A DNA stretch of 64,000 bases, from NCBI RefSeq assembly GCF_035325945.1, contig NZ_DAOKYX010000010.1, positions 26,823 through 90,822 on the forward strand, given 5' to 3'. This document shows positions 26,508 to 35,923 of this stretch, piece by piece; within the stretch, counting starts at the first letter, position 1, and every line of letters begins with the position of its first letter. The translations under genes were made by a program, and so were the position numbers. The notes under the pieces were generated by a model, which was not told where the DNA came from, searched no databases, and was given only the letters and a program-made list of their open reading frames with translations. This stretch comes from Parvibaculum sp035325945. Lineage in GTDB: Bacteria; Pseudomonadota; Alphaproteobacteria; Parvibaculales; Parvibaculaceae.

Positions 26508-27959
26508 TCAGGCCGGTTTGTCCACGACCATCAGATAGACGCACTTCGTCGCGTCTTCCTCGATCGTGATGTTCGCCACATCCAGCCCCTCCACCATCGC
26601 GCGCATATCGTCTTCGGTGCGGTAGATGAGGCTCCAGTCGGTCACGAATTCGAGCGGCCACTGGCAGGTTTCCCGGCCCTGCTTCACATTGGCGATGATC
26701 AGCTTGCCGCCCGGCGTGACCTGATCGTAGAGATCGTGCGCGAGCGCGCGGGCACGGCGGTGCGAGAGATAGTCGAAAAGGCCGAGGCTGTAGAGAATGT
26801 CCTGCGGCGGCAGTGTCTTGAAAAGCGCACCCGCCTTGAGAAGCTGCGCGAAGGACGCCTGAAGGCACTGGATCTTCGCCCGGCCCGCATGGCGCACCAC
26901 CTCCCGGTGGCTGTGCTCATAGGCATGGCTCAGGGCACGCTCGTCCTGATCGATCAGCGTGACGTTGATCGGCCGTGGCAGGCTCTCGATCTTCAGATAG
27001 TCGTAAACCTCATAGGCCGAGCCGCAGCCGAGATTGGCGATATGCATCGGCTTGTCGCCGGGGGCCTTCGCGACTTCAGCCGCGAGAATCTTCTGCGTCA
27101 TGCGCAGCCGCGTGCCGACGCAGGCGCCCGTCTCGATGCCGATGCGGTGGAGCAGCTTTTCATAGGGCGTGTTGCCGACGCGCTGCCACTCGTAAACATA
27201 ATTCATGATCTGGAAGTCGCCGGGATAGCCGAGCGGCTTCTCGTAGCAGCGGCGCATGACGGCGCCCGGCATGAAATCCGGCGTCAGCACCCGCTCGGCA
27301 TAGCGCTTGTGGCGCGCGAGCATTTCCGGGTCGCTCCAGACCGGCTCCAGAACATCGCTGCCGCGATACCAGAGTTCCTTCCACTGGGGGACCATGCGGT
27401 CCTCGCAGGCGATCAGCGCCTCGAGCAGCTTTTCCTCGCGCTCGCGGCCCGTGGCGGTCAGCCGCGCCTCATAGCTCTCGAGAAGCTCCTTGTAGGAGCG
27501 GAAGAGATTGACGATCTCGGCACAGAGCTGCGTGAATTCGGGAAGGATGCCGTTCGACGTTCCGAAGGCGGGATCGGCCAGCGTGCGCGACAGGAGAAGA
27601 TTGTCGTGCTCCGTCACGATGGCTGGCAGATCGAGAAAACCGGAGGTGAACTCCAGCGCCACCGTGGTGCGGCTGCCGCTCGGCTCGACGCGGCGGATGC
27701 GCCCCGCACCGCGATAGAGGCGGTCGTCGCCCACGCGCAGCTCGAAGGGAATTTCCGTACCGAGACGGTCGTCCCAACCGTCGTGAACGTGGCTCTGCGC
27801 CGCGATGCCGGTCATGCTGATATTCTTCAGCGCCGCCCGCTCATTGTCGAAATAGACCGCGGGGACCGCCTCCTTGAAGAGGTCCTCCGGCCTGAACCGC
27901 TCGGCGCGATAGAACATGCGCCGGCCCTCGGCGCCCGTCAGTTGTTCATAAGTCCGCAT
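26508..27959 (-). CDS. PilZ-like domain / SAM methyltransferase fusion (3-OH-palmitate methyl ester synthase-like)
   Basis: A 483-residue protein. Residues 1-110 resemble a PilZ domain: a basic start (RAERFR) and NISMTG (46-51), but the classic RxxxR c-di-GMP motif is not clean. A helical middle leads to the block KPLGYPGDFQIMN (241-253), then methyltransferase motif I, IANLGCGSAYEV (307-318). The GYxGD block is, as I recall it, typical of proteins annotated for biosynthesis of the 3-hydroxypalmitic acid methyl ester signal (PhcB group). The ATG at 27959 is preferred over an upstream TTG at 28022. Convergent with a membrane histidine kinase, echoing the PhcB-PhcS pairing. Function inferred. 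Confidence 0.75.
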   Translation of the reverse strand: MRTYEQLTGAEGRRMFYRAERFRPEDLFKEAVPAVYFDNERAALKNISMTGIAAQSHVHDGWDDRLGTEIPFELRVGDDRLYRGAGRIRRVEPSGSRTTVALEFTSGFLDLPAIVTEHDNLLLSRTLADPAFGTSNGILPEFTQLCAEIVNLFRSYKELLESYEARLTATGREREEKLLEALIACEDRMVPQWKELWYRGSDVLEPVWSDPEMLARHKRYAERVLTPDFMPGAVMRRCYEKPLGYPGDFQIMNYVYEWQRVGNTPYEKLLHRIGIETGACVGTRLRMTQKILAAEVAKAPGDKPMHIANLGCGSAYEVYDYLKIESLPRPINVTLIDQDERALSHAYEHSHREVVRHAGRAKIQCLQASFAQLLKAGALFKTLPPQDILYSLGLFDYLSHRRARALAHDLYDQVTPGGKLIIANVKQGRETCQWPLEFVTDWSLIYRTEDDMRAMVEGLDVANITIEEDATKCVYLMVVDKPA

Positions 27960-28100
27960 TTCTGGCCCCAACCACCACTCAATACATGAAATTAAGGGAT
28001 CATAAAGACTAACGAAATGCAAATTTTACCAAAGGTTAAGGTTACTTTTCGAGTTCAGCCACAACGGCACAGATGAATCACGGAAAATGAATGGGAAATA

Positions 28101-30410
28101 TTAGTCGGCGCTACCCGCCGCCGGCACGGCGACCGTTGCCCGCTTGCGGTCCATGAGGCGGAGCAGCGGCGGCAGCATGAGCCAGTCGATGAAGAGATTG
28201 GCGAGAATGACGATGGCTGTCTGGGCGCCGAGCGAGCGGTTGACCTCGAAGCCGGAAACGGTGAGGACCCCGAAGCCGACGGCAAGCGAGACAGTGATGA
28301 CGAGCATGGCCGTGCCCACCGTCACGAAGACTTCGTCGATCGCCTCCCTGGGGCTCAACCCCCGCTTCAGCGCGGCCTGATACATGACGAGGAAATAGAT
28401 CGTGTCGTCCACCACGAGCCCGATGGTCATGGCGGTGATGACGGCGGCGGCAAGGCCGAGCTGCCCGAAGAGCAGACCCCATATACCAAAACCCAGAATG
28501 CTGGGTAGCACGTTCATCAATATGCTGAGAAGGCCGTAGGTGACGCTTCGCAGCGCCAGCGCGATGACGATGCCGATGCCGAACATCGTCATGATGGTGC
28601 CGGCGATCATCGAACGGATGTTGAGCCACGAGACATGCGAGAAGAGCACGTTGATGCTCTCTCCCTTCGCCTGCATGGCGGGAGGCGCATTGGCGGCGAG
28701 CCAATCCTGTGCGGCCGCGTTGAAATCGCGGATATCGCTCGATTTCACATGCGAGAGAATGACGGTGACGCGGCTCGACGAACGCGAGACGTTGATCTGG
28801 TCGTTCAGCGAGGCGCCGTATGGCAGCGAAAGCTCATAGAGCAGGAAATATTGCGCAATCGCATCGGCGCTGTCGGGAATGGTGTCGTGATCGCCGGGCT
28901 TGCCCGCATTGATCTGCTGGTTGATGCGCCGGGTAATGTCGGGGACTGACAGCACGCTGACGACATGCGGCTGGGCGCGGATCCAGGCGACAAAGTCCGA
29001 CAGCTTGCGCTGATAGGCAGGATCGTAAACGCCGCTGTCGCGCCCTGCCCCGACATCGAACTCGACCAGATTGAGCCCGGTCAGATGCGCCTCCGCGAAA
29101 TCCGAGGCGCGGCGATAGTCGAAGCGGCTGTCGAAATAATGCGTGAAGTCGTCGTCGAGCGTGATCTTCTGGAGCCAGAAGCTCGACGCGACAACAACGA
29201 TGCCGCAGAAGAAGAACAGCCCCAGATAATAACGGTTCACGAAGCGGCCGAGCGCGATCATGGCCCGTTCCGACTGGCTGCGGGCGGGCTTGAGGTTCAT
29301 CAGCGAGAGGAAGGCGGGCAGCCAGGTGAAGGTAAAGACATAGGCGATGCCGATGCCCATGGTGACGGTATTTCCGAGATCGCGGAAGGGCGGCGCCTCG
29401 GCGAAGTTCATCGAGAGAAAGCCGATCGACCCTGTCAGCGCGATGAGGCTGACGGGCTTGAGGTGGACGCGCAGCGTGTCCCTGAGCGCCTCGTCCTTGC
29501 TCATGCCCTGATCGAGCGATTGCATGGCCGTGGTCACGATGCGGACGGCGGCGGCCATGTTGACCGTCATGATGATGATGGGAGCCGCGATGCTCGCCGG
29601 ATTGATGACGAAGCCGAGCCAGCCCGCGACGCCCATGGCCGAAGCCGCCGAAAGCGCGAGCAAGGTCAGAATGGCCAGGCTCGGCTTGATCGAGCGCACG
29701 AAGAACAGCATCACGAGGCCGGTGACGACGAGGCTCACCGGAATGAGGAAGGTCGCATCGCTGACGGCCGCCTCCGAGAAGGTGCCCATCAGGATCACAT
29801 TGCCGGTGGTCTTGACCTCGATGCCCGGATGCGCGGCCTCGATCGAGGCGGCAAGCGCGCGGGTCGAGGCGATGATCTCGCGCACCTCGCGCGACGCCTC
29901 GGCGGGAAGGTTGAAATCTATGATGACGCCCGCCGCCTTGCCGTCGGCGGCTATCAGCCGGTTCCGCACCAGCGGATCGGCGAGCGCGATGCTCTCGACC
30001 TTCGCGCCCTCTTCCGGCGTCACGGCGGAGGGATCGGGCACCAGCTCGTCGACGGCGAAACTGTCCGCGTCGGAGGTGACGTGGGGGAAGTTGGTGAGGG
30101 ATTCGACCCGCGTCGAATGGGGCAGCTTCCATGCCTGCTTCGTCAGATCGCCGATGGCGGCAAGCGCCGCCGGGTCCGTGATCTTCTTGCCGCCGGCCCA
30201 GACGACCATGAGGACATTGTTGTTCTGGCCGTATTTCCGCTCGAACTTTTGGAATTCGGCAAGTTCCGCGGCTTTGGGGTCGAAGAAGACCCGCGTATCT
30301 GAAGAAAGCGTCAGCCGCGGCAGCCCCGACACCGCGATGAGGCAGAGAAGAAGGCACAAGGCCATGACAGTTCGCGGCGCTCCAAGCACCACGCGATAGA
30401 GAATCACCAT
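28101..30410 (-). CDS. MMPL/RND superfamily transporter
   Basis: A 769-residue exporter with the duplicated RND layout: one N-terminal helix (about 9-28), a periplasmic loop (30-230), five to six helices (about 235-380), another helix near 400-430, a second loop and a final helix bundle (about 600-755). It belongs to the predicted-exporter group (COG1033/MMPL) that usually moves lipids or hydrophobic molecules. The ATG at 30410 directly precedes the first helix; an upstream extension to 30515 has no hydrophobic or conserved content. It is 141 bp upstream of the PilZ/methyltransferase gene on the same strand, which suggests it exports that product. Confidence 0.88.
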   Translation of the reverse strand: MVILYRVVLGAPRTVMALCLLLCLIAVSGLPRLTLSSDTRVFFDPKAAELAEFQKFERKYGQNNNVLMVVWAGGKKITDPAALAAIGDLTKQAWKLPHSTRVESLTNFPHVTSDADSFAVDELVPDPSAVTPEEGAKVESIALADPLVRNRLIAADGKAAGVIIDFNLPAEASREVREIIASTRALAASIEAAHPGIEVKTTGNVILMGTFSEAAVSDATFLIPVSLVVTGLVMLFFVRSIKPSLAILTLLALSAASAMGVAGWLGFVINPASIAAPIIIMTVNMAAAVRIVTTAMQSLDQGMSKDEALRDTLRVHLKPVSLIALTGSIGFLSMNFAEAPPFRDLGNTVTMGIGIAYVFTFTWLPAFLSLMNLKPARSQSERAMIALGRFVNRYYLGLFFFCGIVVVASSFWLQKITLDDDFTHYFDSRFDYRRASDFAEAHLTGLNLVEFDVGAGRDSGVYDPAYQRKLSDFVAWIRAQPHVVSVLSVPDITRRINQQINAGKPGDHDTIPDSADAIAQYFLLYELSLPYGASLNDQINVSRSSSRVTVILSHVKSSDIRDFNAAAQDWLAANAPPAMQAKGESINVLFSHVSWLNIRSMIAGTIMTMFGIGIVIALALRSVTYGLLSILMNVLPSILGFGIWGLLFGQLGLAAAVITAMTIGLVVDDTIYFLVMYQAALKRGLSPREAIDEVFVTVGTAMLVITVSLAVGFGVLTVSGFEVNRSLGAQTAIVILANLFIDWLMLPPLLRLMDRKRATVAVPAAGSAD

Positions 30411-30705
30411 TTGATGACGTTTGCCCCCGTGCCCCCACCCCGGCTTCCGCCCGCGTGGGACCAAACACCCCGGCGCGCTGCGGACAAGCGCGCTCACTCT
30501 AGAGCGTTGTCCCACCTTGTGACAATTCGCGTGACCAGCCGAGCACGAAGGAAAGCGGAATTTTATGGAAACCCGGCGTTAAGACAGTGCTGCGAACAAT
30601 GAGCTTGGGGGAAGCCTGTCCGTGTGCCGGCGTCCATGCGCCGTTCGCGCCGTTTTCCTCCTACCCGTCTTCCAGGATGAAAGGCGCGAATACGGCAGAA
30701 GGCGC

Positions 30706-31875
30706 ATGAGCGGAAATCCAACCATCAATCTGGCGACCGTCGGGACGGCCGAACTCGAAGCGATGTCCGTTCAGGTCTTCACCGCGTCGCTCGAGGCGAT
30801 GTCAGGGGAAGCGATTGCCCGCTTTCGCAGGATGCGCCGCCTCAGCAATCATCATCGTCAGGCGCTCGAGCAATATCTGATCGAGCATCCGGAAAAGCGG
30901 TCGCCGGATGATGAAGAACTCGCGGCCGCACCCGCCAGGCCCACAAAAGCGGCGAAGGCGGCGAAACCTGCAATGCCNNNNNNNNNNNNNNNNNNNNNNN
31001 NNNNNNNNNNNNNNNNNNNNNNNNNNNNNNNNNNNNNNNNNNNNNNNNNNNNNNNNNNNNNNNNNNNNNNNNNNNNNCAGCCCGAGCTGGTGGATATCAA
31101 CCAGATGCTCTGGGGTGAAGGGTTCAACCTGCCGGGCGGCGCCGACTTCACGCTCGGTCTCGTCAGGAACGTGAACTTTCCCGCCGGCCGCCCCTGCCTC
31201 GACGTTTCGCCGGGGCTCGGAGGCGGCATGCGCGCCATTGCGCTCACCCGCAAGGTCACTGTCGAGGGGATCGAGCGCGATCCGCTTTTCGCGGCGGCTG
31301 GCGCTCACGCTTCCGATCATCTCGGCATGAGCGAGGAAGCGCCGATCCGATTCGGAGACCCCGAGGCCGAAAGGCTGCCCGAGGGGCGATACGCCGCGAT
31401 CATCGCGCGCGAGGCGCTCTACTGCTTCGCCGACCGCAAGGCGTTTCTCGTTTCAGCGTCGCGCGCGCTCGCCGATGGCGGCTCGCTCGTTCTCACCGAT
31501 TTCGTGCTCGCCGATCGGCTTCACAAGGACGAAACGCTGGCGAACTGGCGCGCGGCCGAACCGCGCAAGCCCGCGCCCGCCACGCGCGAGGATTACGCCG
31601 AGCTGCTGCAGGAGCTTCGCTACGAAATCAAGGTTTGCGACGATCTGACTGCGTCATATGTGCCACTCATTCAGGCCGGATGGCGGCAACTGCTCGCGCA
31701 TCTGGAAAGTGCCCAACTTTCGCCCGAAAGAGCGGGCATGTTGATGAAAGAGGGAAACCTCTGGCTCGCGCGCAGCCGTGCACTGGAAAGCGGACGACTG
31801 AAACTCCTCCACATACATGCACTCATGCGCCGGGCACCCAAGCGCGCATTGAGCGATTCCATGACGATCGAGTAA
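30706..31875 (+). CDS. Class I SAM-dependent methyltransferase (interrupted by assembly gap)
   Basis: The N-terminal 90 residues are helical (IARFRRMRRLSNHHRQALEQ, given in part: RFRRMRRLSN) and end in an Ala/Lys/Pro-rich linker that enters 100 N (30978-31077). After the gap come a methyltransferase core with motif I LDVSPGLGGGMRAIA, an acidic IERD, and EALYCF / LVLTDFVLAD like UbiE-type enzymes. The frame is kept across the N run, but its real length is unknown. The ATG at 30706 is favoured; the frame is open upstream with no start context. Divergent from the MMPL exporter. Substrate unknown. Confidence 0.75.
   Translation: MSGNPTINLATVGTAELEAMSVQVFTASLEAMSGEAIARFRRMRRLSNHHRQALEQYLIEHPEKRSPDDEELAAAPARPTKAAKAAKPAMXXXXXXXXXXXXXXXXXXXXXXXXXXXXXXXXXXQPELVDINQMLWGEGFNLPGGADFTLGLVRNVNFPAGRPCLDVSPGLGGGMRAIALTRKVTVEGIERDPLFAAAGAHASDHLGMSEEAPIRFGDPEAERLPEGRYAAIIAREALYCFADRKAFLVSASRALADGGSLVLTDFVLADRLHKDETLANWRAAEPRKPAPATREDYAELLQELRYEIKVCDDLTASYVPLIQAGWRQLLAHLESAQLSPERAGMLMKEGNLWLARSRALESGRLKLLHIHALMRRAPKRALSDSMTIE
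30978..31077. other. Assembly gap (100 N)
   Basis: Exactly 100 N within the Ala/Lys/Pro-rich linker of a methyltransferase gene, where the flanking DNA is GCG/AAG-rich and repetitive. Confidence 0.95.
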
Positions 31876-31889
31876 TCGGGAGGCCGGCC

Positions 31890-32066
31890 TTGAAGCACAA
31901 AAGACCAACACCGGAAATCCAGATGCCCGACCAGCCCGCGGCCATGTCCAAGCCGCGGCGCATCGAACCCATTTTCGATGCTTCCGGCACGCTCCGCCGT
32001 GTCCGGATCGACCGGGGCACATCCAACGAAGGCACCCACCGCCCGCAATCGGCGGATCGCGGCTGA
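31890..32066 (+). CDS. Small hypothetical protein
   Basis: A possible 58-residue protein starting at TTG with GGGAGG six bases upstream, 14 bp after the methyltransferase stop. An in-frame ATG at 31923-31925 would give a shorter form. It is basic and mostly hydrophilic (PRRIEPIFDASGTLRRVRID). I do not recognise it. The ribosome site and spacing are the only support. Confidence 0.4.
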   Translation: MKHKRPTPEIQMPDQPAAMSKPRRIEPIFDASGTLRRVRIDRGTSNEGTHRPQSADRG

Positions 32067-32112
32067 GCCTTCCTGCACCAATCGCCGGAACAGAACGACG
32101 GCAGCCTGCCCT

Positions 32113-32961
32113 TCAGCCGATCGGCAGATCGTCGTTCTCCGGCGACCAGGCGGACGATGTGCGCGCGAGATGCTTGCGATAGCGCGAAACGCTGACCGGG
32201 ATCGAGGCGAGATAGCCGAGCGCGATGCCCGAAAACGCAATCCACGGATAATTGAGAATCACGGCCGCCGATAATCCGACGAGCAGGAGGATCGGGAGGA
32301 CCATTTCGCGCTTGATGCGGATGCCCATTCTCTTGCCGGAGAAGGTCGGGATGCGGCTCACCATCAGGAACGCCACGAAGAAGCAATGCAGCGCGACGAC
32401 GATGGGCAGCGCCTTGATGCCCGGAACGTCGATGAAGGTGAGGTAGAGCGGCAGCATGACGATCAGGGCTCCCGCCGGCGCAGGCACGCCGACGAAATAG
32501 TTGCCGGTCCAGGCCGGTTTGTCGGGGTCTTCCAGCGCGACGTTGAAACGCGCGAGGCGCAGCGCGCAGCAGACTGCGTAGCCGAGCACCGCAATCCAGC
32601 CGATGCCGCCGATCGCATTCAGCGACCAGATATAGAGAACGATCACCGGCGCCACGCCGAAATTGACGAAATCCGTCAGCGAATCGAGTTCGGCGCCGAA
32701 GCGCGTCGAGCCGTGAAGCAGGCGCGCGACGCGGCCATCGAGGCCGTCGAAGACCGAAGCGACGATGATGGCGACGACCGACGCCTCGAACCGCCCTTCA
32801 AGCGCGAAGCGAATGGCGGTAAGCCCCGCGCAGAGCGCGAGCACCGTCAGCGCGTTCGGCACCAGCGTGCGGACATGCACGGGGCCGAAGGGGCGCGTGC
32901 GTCGCTCGCGGATCGTCCGGCGGCCATCGGGCCGCGAACCGAAGGGCGGAACATTTGCCAT
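32113..32961 (-). CDS. pssA: CDP-diacylglycerol-serine O-phosphatidyltransferase PssA
   Basis: A 282-residue inner-membrane enzyme of the CDP-alcohol phosphatidyltransferase family. The motif D-G-x2-A-R-x8-G-x3-D-x3-D is complete (Asp75, Gly76, Ala79, Arg80, Gly89, Asp93, Asp97). Several helices follow. It joins serine to CDP-diacylglycerol to make phosphatidylserine. It lies 24 bp after psd on the same strand, so one transcript provides both steps to phosphatidylethanolamine. Confidence 0.96.
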   Translation of the reverse strand: MANVPPFGSRPDGRRTIRERRTRPFGPVHVRTLVPNALTVLALCAGLTAIRFALEGRFEASVVAIIVASVFDGLDGRVARLLHGSTRFGAELDSLTDFVNFGVAPVIVLYIWSLNAIGGIGWIAVLGYAVCCALRLARFNVALEDPDKPAWTGNYFVGVPAPAGALIVMLPLYLTFIDVPGIKALPIVVALHCFFVAFLMVSRIPTFSGKRMGIRIKREMVLPILLLVGLSAAVILNYPWIAFSGIALGYLASIPVSVSRYRKHLARTSSAWSPENDDLPIG

Positions 32962-32985
32962 GGGCCTTTGTCCTTTAACGCCTCG

Positions 32986-33666
32986 TCACTGGTGATGCGG
33001 CTCCACGGAAATGGAATCCGCAAGCACGGTTTCGCCGGAAATCGCCGTCTGCCCCACCGCGACGAGCGGCACGGCGCCCTCGGGGAGATAGACGTCGAGA
33101 CGGCTGCCGAAACGGATGATGCCGTAGCGCTCGCCCGCGCGAAGCTCGCGGCCCTCCGTCACGTCGCAGACGATGCGCCGGGCGACGAGGCCCGCGATCT
33201 GCACCACGACGATCTGCTGCCCGTCCGCCCGCTCGATGACGAGCGAGTTGCGCTCATTGTCGTCGCTGGCCTTGTCGAGGCTCGCATTGAGGAACTGGCC
33301 GGGGCGATAGGCGACGCGCTTCACCTTGCCGCTGATGGGCGAGCGGTTCACATGGCAGTTGAAGACATTCATGAAAATGCTGACGCGCGTGCGGCGCATC
33401 TCGCCAAGGCCAAGCTCCGGCGGGGGCGCGGCTTCGGTGATCATGTTCACGACCCCGTCGGCCGGGCTGATGACGAGCCCTTCGCGCGTCGGCGTCACCC
33501 GATCCGGATCGCGGAAGAAATAGAGGCACCAGATCGTCAGCACGACCCCGATCCAGCCAAGCGGCTGCCAGATCATGAAGAGCACGACCGTGATCGCCGC
33601 GAAGATGATGACGAAGCGGTGGCCTTCACGGTGAATGGGCACCAGTATCGAGGTCAGGCTGTCCAT
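32986..33666 (-). CDS. psd: Phosphatidylserine decarboxylase proenzyme (short type)
   Basis: A 226-residue proenzyme with an N-terminal hydrophobic region (18-50). The catalytic triad can be placed at Asp70 (SPADG), His105 (NCHVNR) and Ser188. Self-cleavage would occur at Gly187-Ser188 in RFGSRLDVYLP, giving the pyruvoyl group. This is the short alphaproteobacterial form, smaller than the E. coli enzyme. AAGGA precedes the ATG. First gene of the psd-pssA unit. Confidence 0.96.
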   Translation of the reverse strand: MDSLTSILVPIHREGHRFVIIFAAITVVLFMIWQPLGWIGVVLTIWCLYFFRDPDRVTPTREGLVISPADGVVNMITEAAPPPELGLGEMRRTRVSIFMNVFNCHVNRSPISGKVKRVAYRPGQFLNASLDKASDDNERNSLVIERADGQQIVVVQIAGLVARRIVCDVTEGRELRAGERYGIIRFGSRLDVYLPEGAVPLVAVGQTAISGETVLADSISVEPHHQ

Positions 33667-33846
33667 ATGTCCTTTTCCGGTCTCGGATCGAATTGGGAAG
33701 TCGCCAGTCTAGTGGGTTCGGCCGTCTTACGGAAACGGTGGAACCGCCGAGCTTTCTAGCATGACGCCCTTCCGAACGGAAAACCGTCGTGAATTTTTCT
33801 GGAATTCAGGAAAAAGCGGGATTGCCGCCGGGAGCGAGGGGTGGGT

Positions 33847-35769
33847 TCAGCCCTTTCCGGCCATCTCGAAGGAGCCGGACGCCCGCTGGGCCGGAGAGGC
33901 GTCGTCCTGCGTCTCCTTGAGTTTTTCGCGGGCGGCGTCGGCCTCGCGCTGCCTGTTCCACATGGCGGCATATTTGCCATCCAGCGCAAGCAGTTCCTCG
34001 TGGCGGCCGCGCTCCGCGATCCGCCCGTGATCGAGAACGATGATCTCGTCGGCGTCGATCACGGTCGAAAGACGATGGGCGATGATGAGCGTCGTGCGGT
34101 CCTGCGAAACGCGCTTCAGCGCCGCCTGGATTTCCTTTTCCGTATGCGTGTCGAGCGCGGAGGTCGCCTCGTCGAGGATGAGGATCGGAGGATTCTTGAG
34201 GATCGTCCGGGCGATGGCGACGCGCTGCTTCTCGCCGCCCGAAAGCTTCAGGCCGCGCTCGCCCACGGCCGTGTCGTAGCCCTTGGGCAGCCGCGCGATG
34301 AAGGCGGCGATCTGGGCCTGTTCGGCGGCGGCGGCGACATCGGCATCCGTCGCGTCCGGCCGGCCATAGCGGATGTTGTAGCGGATCGTGTCGTTGAAGA
34401 GCACCGTGTCCTGCGGAACCATGCCGACCGCGGCGCGAAGCGAGGCCTGCGTCACCTCGCGAATGTCCTGTCCGTCGATCAGCACGCGACCGGCGGCAAT
34501 GTCGTAGAAGCGGAACAGGATGCGCGAGATGGTGGACTTTCCTGCTCCTGAAGGCCCGACAATGGCGAGGGTTCGCCCGGCTGGCACGCGGAACGAGACA
34601 TTGCCGAGAATGCCGCGATCCTTGTCATAGGCGAAGGAGACGTTCTCGAAGACGATCTCTCCCCCGCGCACGCCGAGCGGGCGCGCATCGGGCGCGTCGC
34701 GCACCTCGCCCGGAATCTCCAGGAGATCGAACATCGTCTCCATGTCGATCAGCGCCTGACGGATTTCGCGGTAGACGGTGCCGAGCAGATTGAGCGGCTG
34801 ATAGAGCTGGATGAGATAGGCATTGACCATGACGAAATCGCCGATGGTCATGGTGCCGTCCGCAACGCCCTGCCCCGCCATGAGCATGAGGGCGGTGAGG
34901 CCGGTGGTGAAGATCGCCGTCTGTCCGGCATTGAGGATCGAGAGCGAGGTCGTGGTCTTCACCGCGGCGCGCTCATAGCCTTCCATCGAGCGGTCGAAGC
35001 GGCGGGCCTCATGCTCCTCATTGCCGAAATATTTGACCGTCTCGAAATTGAGAAGGCTGTCGATCGCCTTGGTGTTGGCCTCCGTGTCGAGCGTGTTCAT
35101 CTGGCGATGAAAGCGCGTGCGCCACTCCGTGACCGTGAAGGTGAAGGCGATATAGACGAGGATGGTGACGGCCGTGACGAGCGTGAACCAGATGTTGAAC
35201 GCCCATGTGAAGATCACGGCTACGAGCGCAAGCTCGATGATCGTCGGAATGATGTTGAAGAGCGAGAAGCGCAGCAGAAGGTCGATCGCCTTCGTGCCGC
35301 GCTCGATGACGCGCGAGAGCCCGCCTGTGCGCCGCTCCAGATGAAAGCGGAGCGAGAGCGCATGAAGATGGCGGAAGGTCTTGAGTGCGAGGGCGCGCAC
35401 CGCGTTCTGGCTCACCTTGGCGAAAACGCCGTCGCGTATCTGGCCGAGCAGCACCATGAGGATGCGGCCGACGCCATAGGCGATGATCAACATGACCGGC
35501 ACGGCGATGACGGCGCCCGCCGCCGATTTCGGCGAGAGGAGATTGGTCGCGTCGCGATAGAGGAAGGGAACGTAGACCGTGACCACCTTGGAGGCGATCA
35601 GCAGCACCATGGCGATGACGACGCGCGCCTTGAGATCGAGCCTGCCCACGGGCCAGAGATAGGGAAGAAAGGTGCGGAGCGTTTCCCATTGGCGATGCGT
35701 CGCAGGCGCAGCTCCACCGGTCACGGGATGGGCCCCGCCTTCGCCGGCCGATGACTTCAGATGCCTCAT
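33847..35769 (-). CDS. ABC transporter ATP-binding/permease protein, ATM1/HMT1-like
   Basis: A 640-residue half-transporter. Six membrane helices (about 40-330) are followed by a nucleotide-binding domain with Walker A GPSGAGKST, signature LSGGEKQR and Walker B ILILDEATSALD. Conserved blocks NFETVKYFGNE and SLLNFETV are hallmarks of the ATM1 (mitochondrial Fe-S/glutathione) group. It should homodimerise and export a glutathione-linked compound or heavy metal complex. The ATG at 35769 is chosen; the open extension upstream covers a large hairpin and is unlikely to be translated. Substrate inferred from family. Confidence 0.92.
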   Translation of the reverse strand: MRHLKSSAGEGGAHPVTGGAAPATHRQWETLRTFLPYLWPVGRLDLKARVVIAMVLLIASKVVTVYVPFLYRDATNLLSPKSAAGAVIAVPVMLIIAYGVGRILMVLLGQIRDGVFAKVSQNAVRALALKTFRHLHALSLRFHLERRTGGLSRVIERGTKAIDLLLRFSLFNIIPTIIELALVAVIFTWAFNIWFTLVTAVTILVYIAFTFTVTEWRTRFHRQMNTLDTEANTKAIDSLLNFETVKYFGNEEHEARRFDRSMEGYERAAVKTTTSLSILNAGQTAIFTTGLTALMLMAGQGVADGTMTIGDFVMVNAYLIQLYQPLNLLGTVYREIRQALIDMETMFDLLEIPGEVRDAPDARPLGVRGGEIVFENVSFAYDKDRGILGNVSFRVPAGRTLAIVGPSGAGKSTISRILFRFYDIAAGRVLIDGQDIREVTQASLRAAVGMVPQDTVLFNDTIRYNIRYGRPDATDADVAAAAEQAQIAAFIARLPKGYDTAVGERGLKLSGGEKQRVAIARTILKNPPILILDEATSALDTHTEKEIQAALKRVSQDRTTLIIAHRLSTVIDADEIIVLDHGRIAERGRHEELLALDGKYAAMWNRQREADAAREKLKETQDDASPAQRASGSFEMAGKG

Positions 35770-35825
35770 TCTCGAGGTTCCCGGAGCTGGATGCGGGCGG
35801 CCCCATGCTATCCGGCCGCCAATGA

Positions 35826-35863
35826 GACGCCCCGCCCCGGCCATGCTGCCGGGGCGGGGCGTC
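35826..35863. terminator. Strong GC hairpin between the LysM gene and the ABC exporter gene
   Basis: Perfect 16-base arms GACGCCCCGCCCCGGC (35826-35841) and GCCGGGGCGGGGCGTC (35848-35863) flank a 6-base loop. It follows the LysM gene on the minus strand. No T-run is adjacent, so it may act as a Rho-helped terminator or RNA stabiliser. Confidence 0.55.
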
Positions 35864-35923
35864 CTGATGGATACCCTTTAAATAGGGCCTTCGGCGATTA
35901 AGGCAAGCCCGCGAGGGCCCGCG

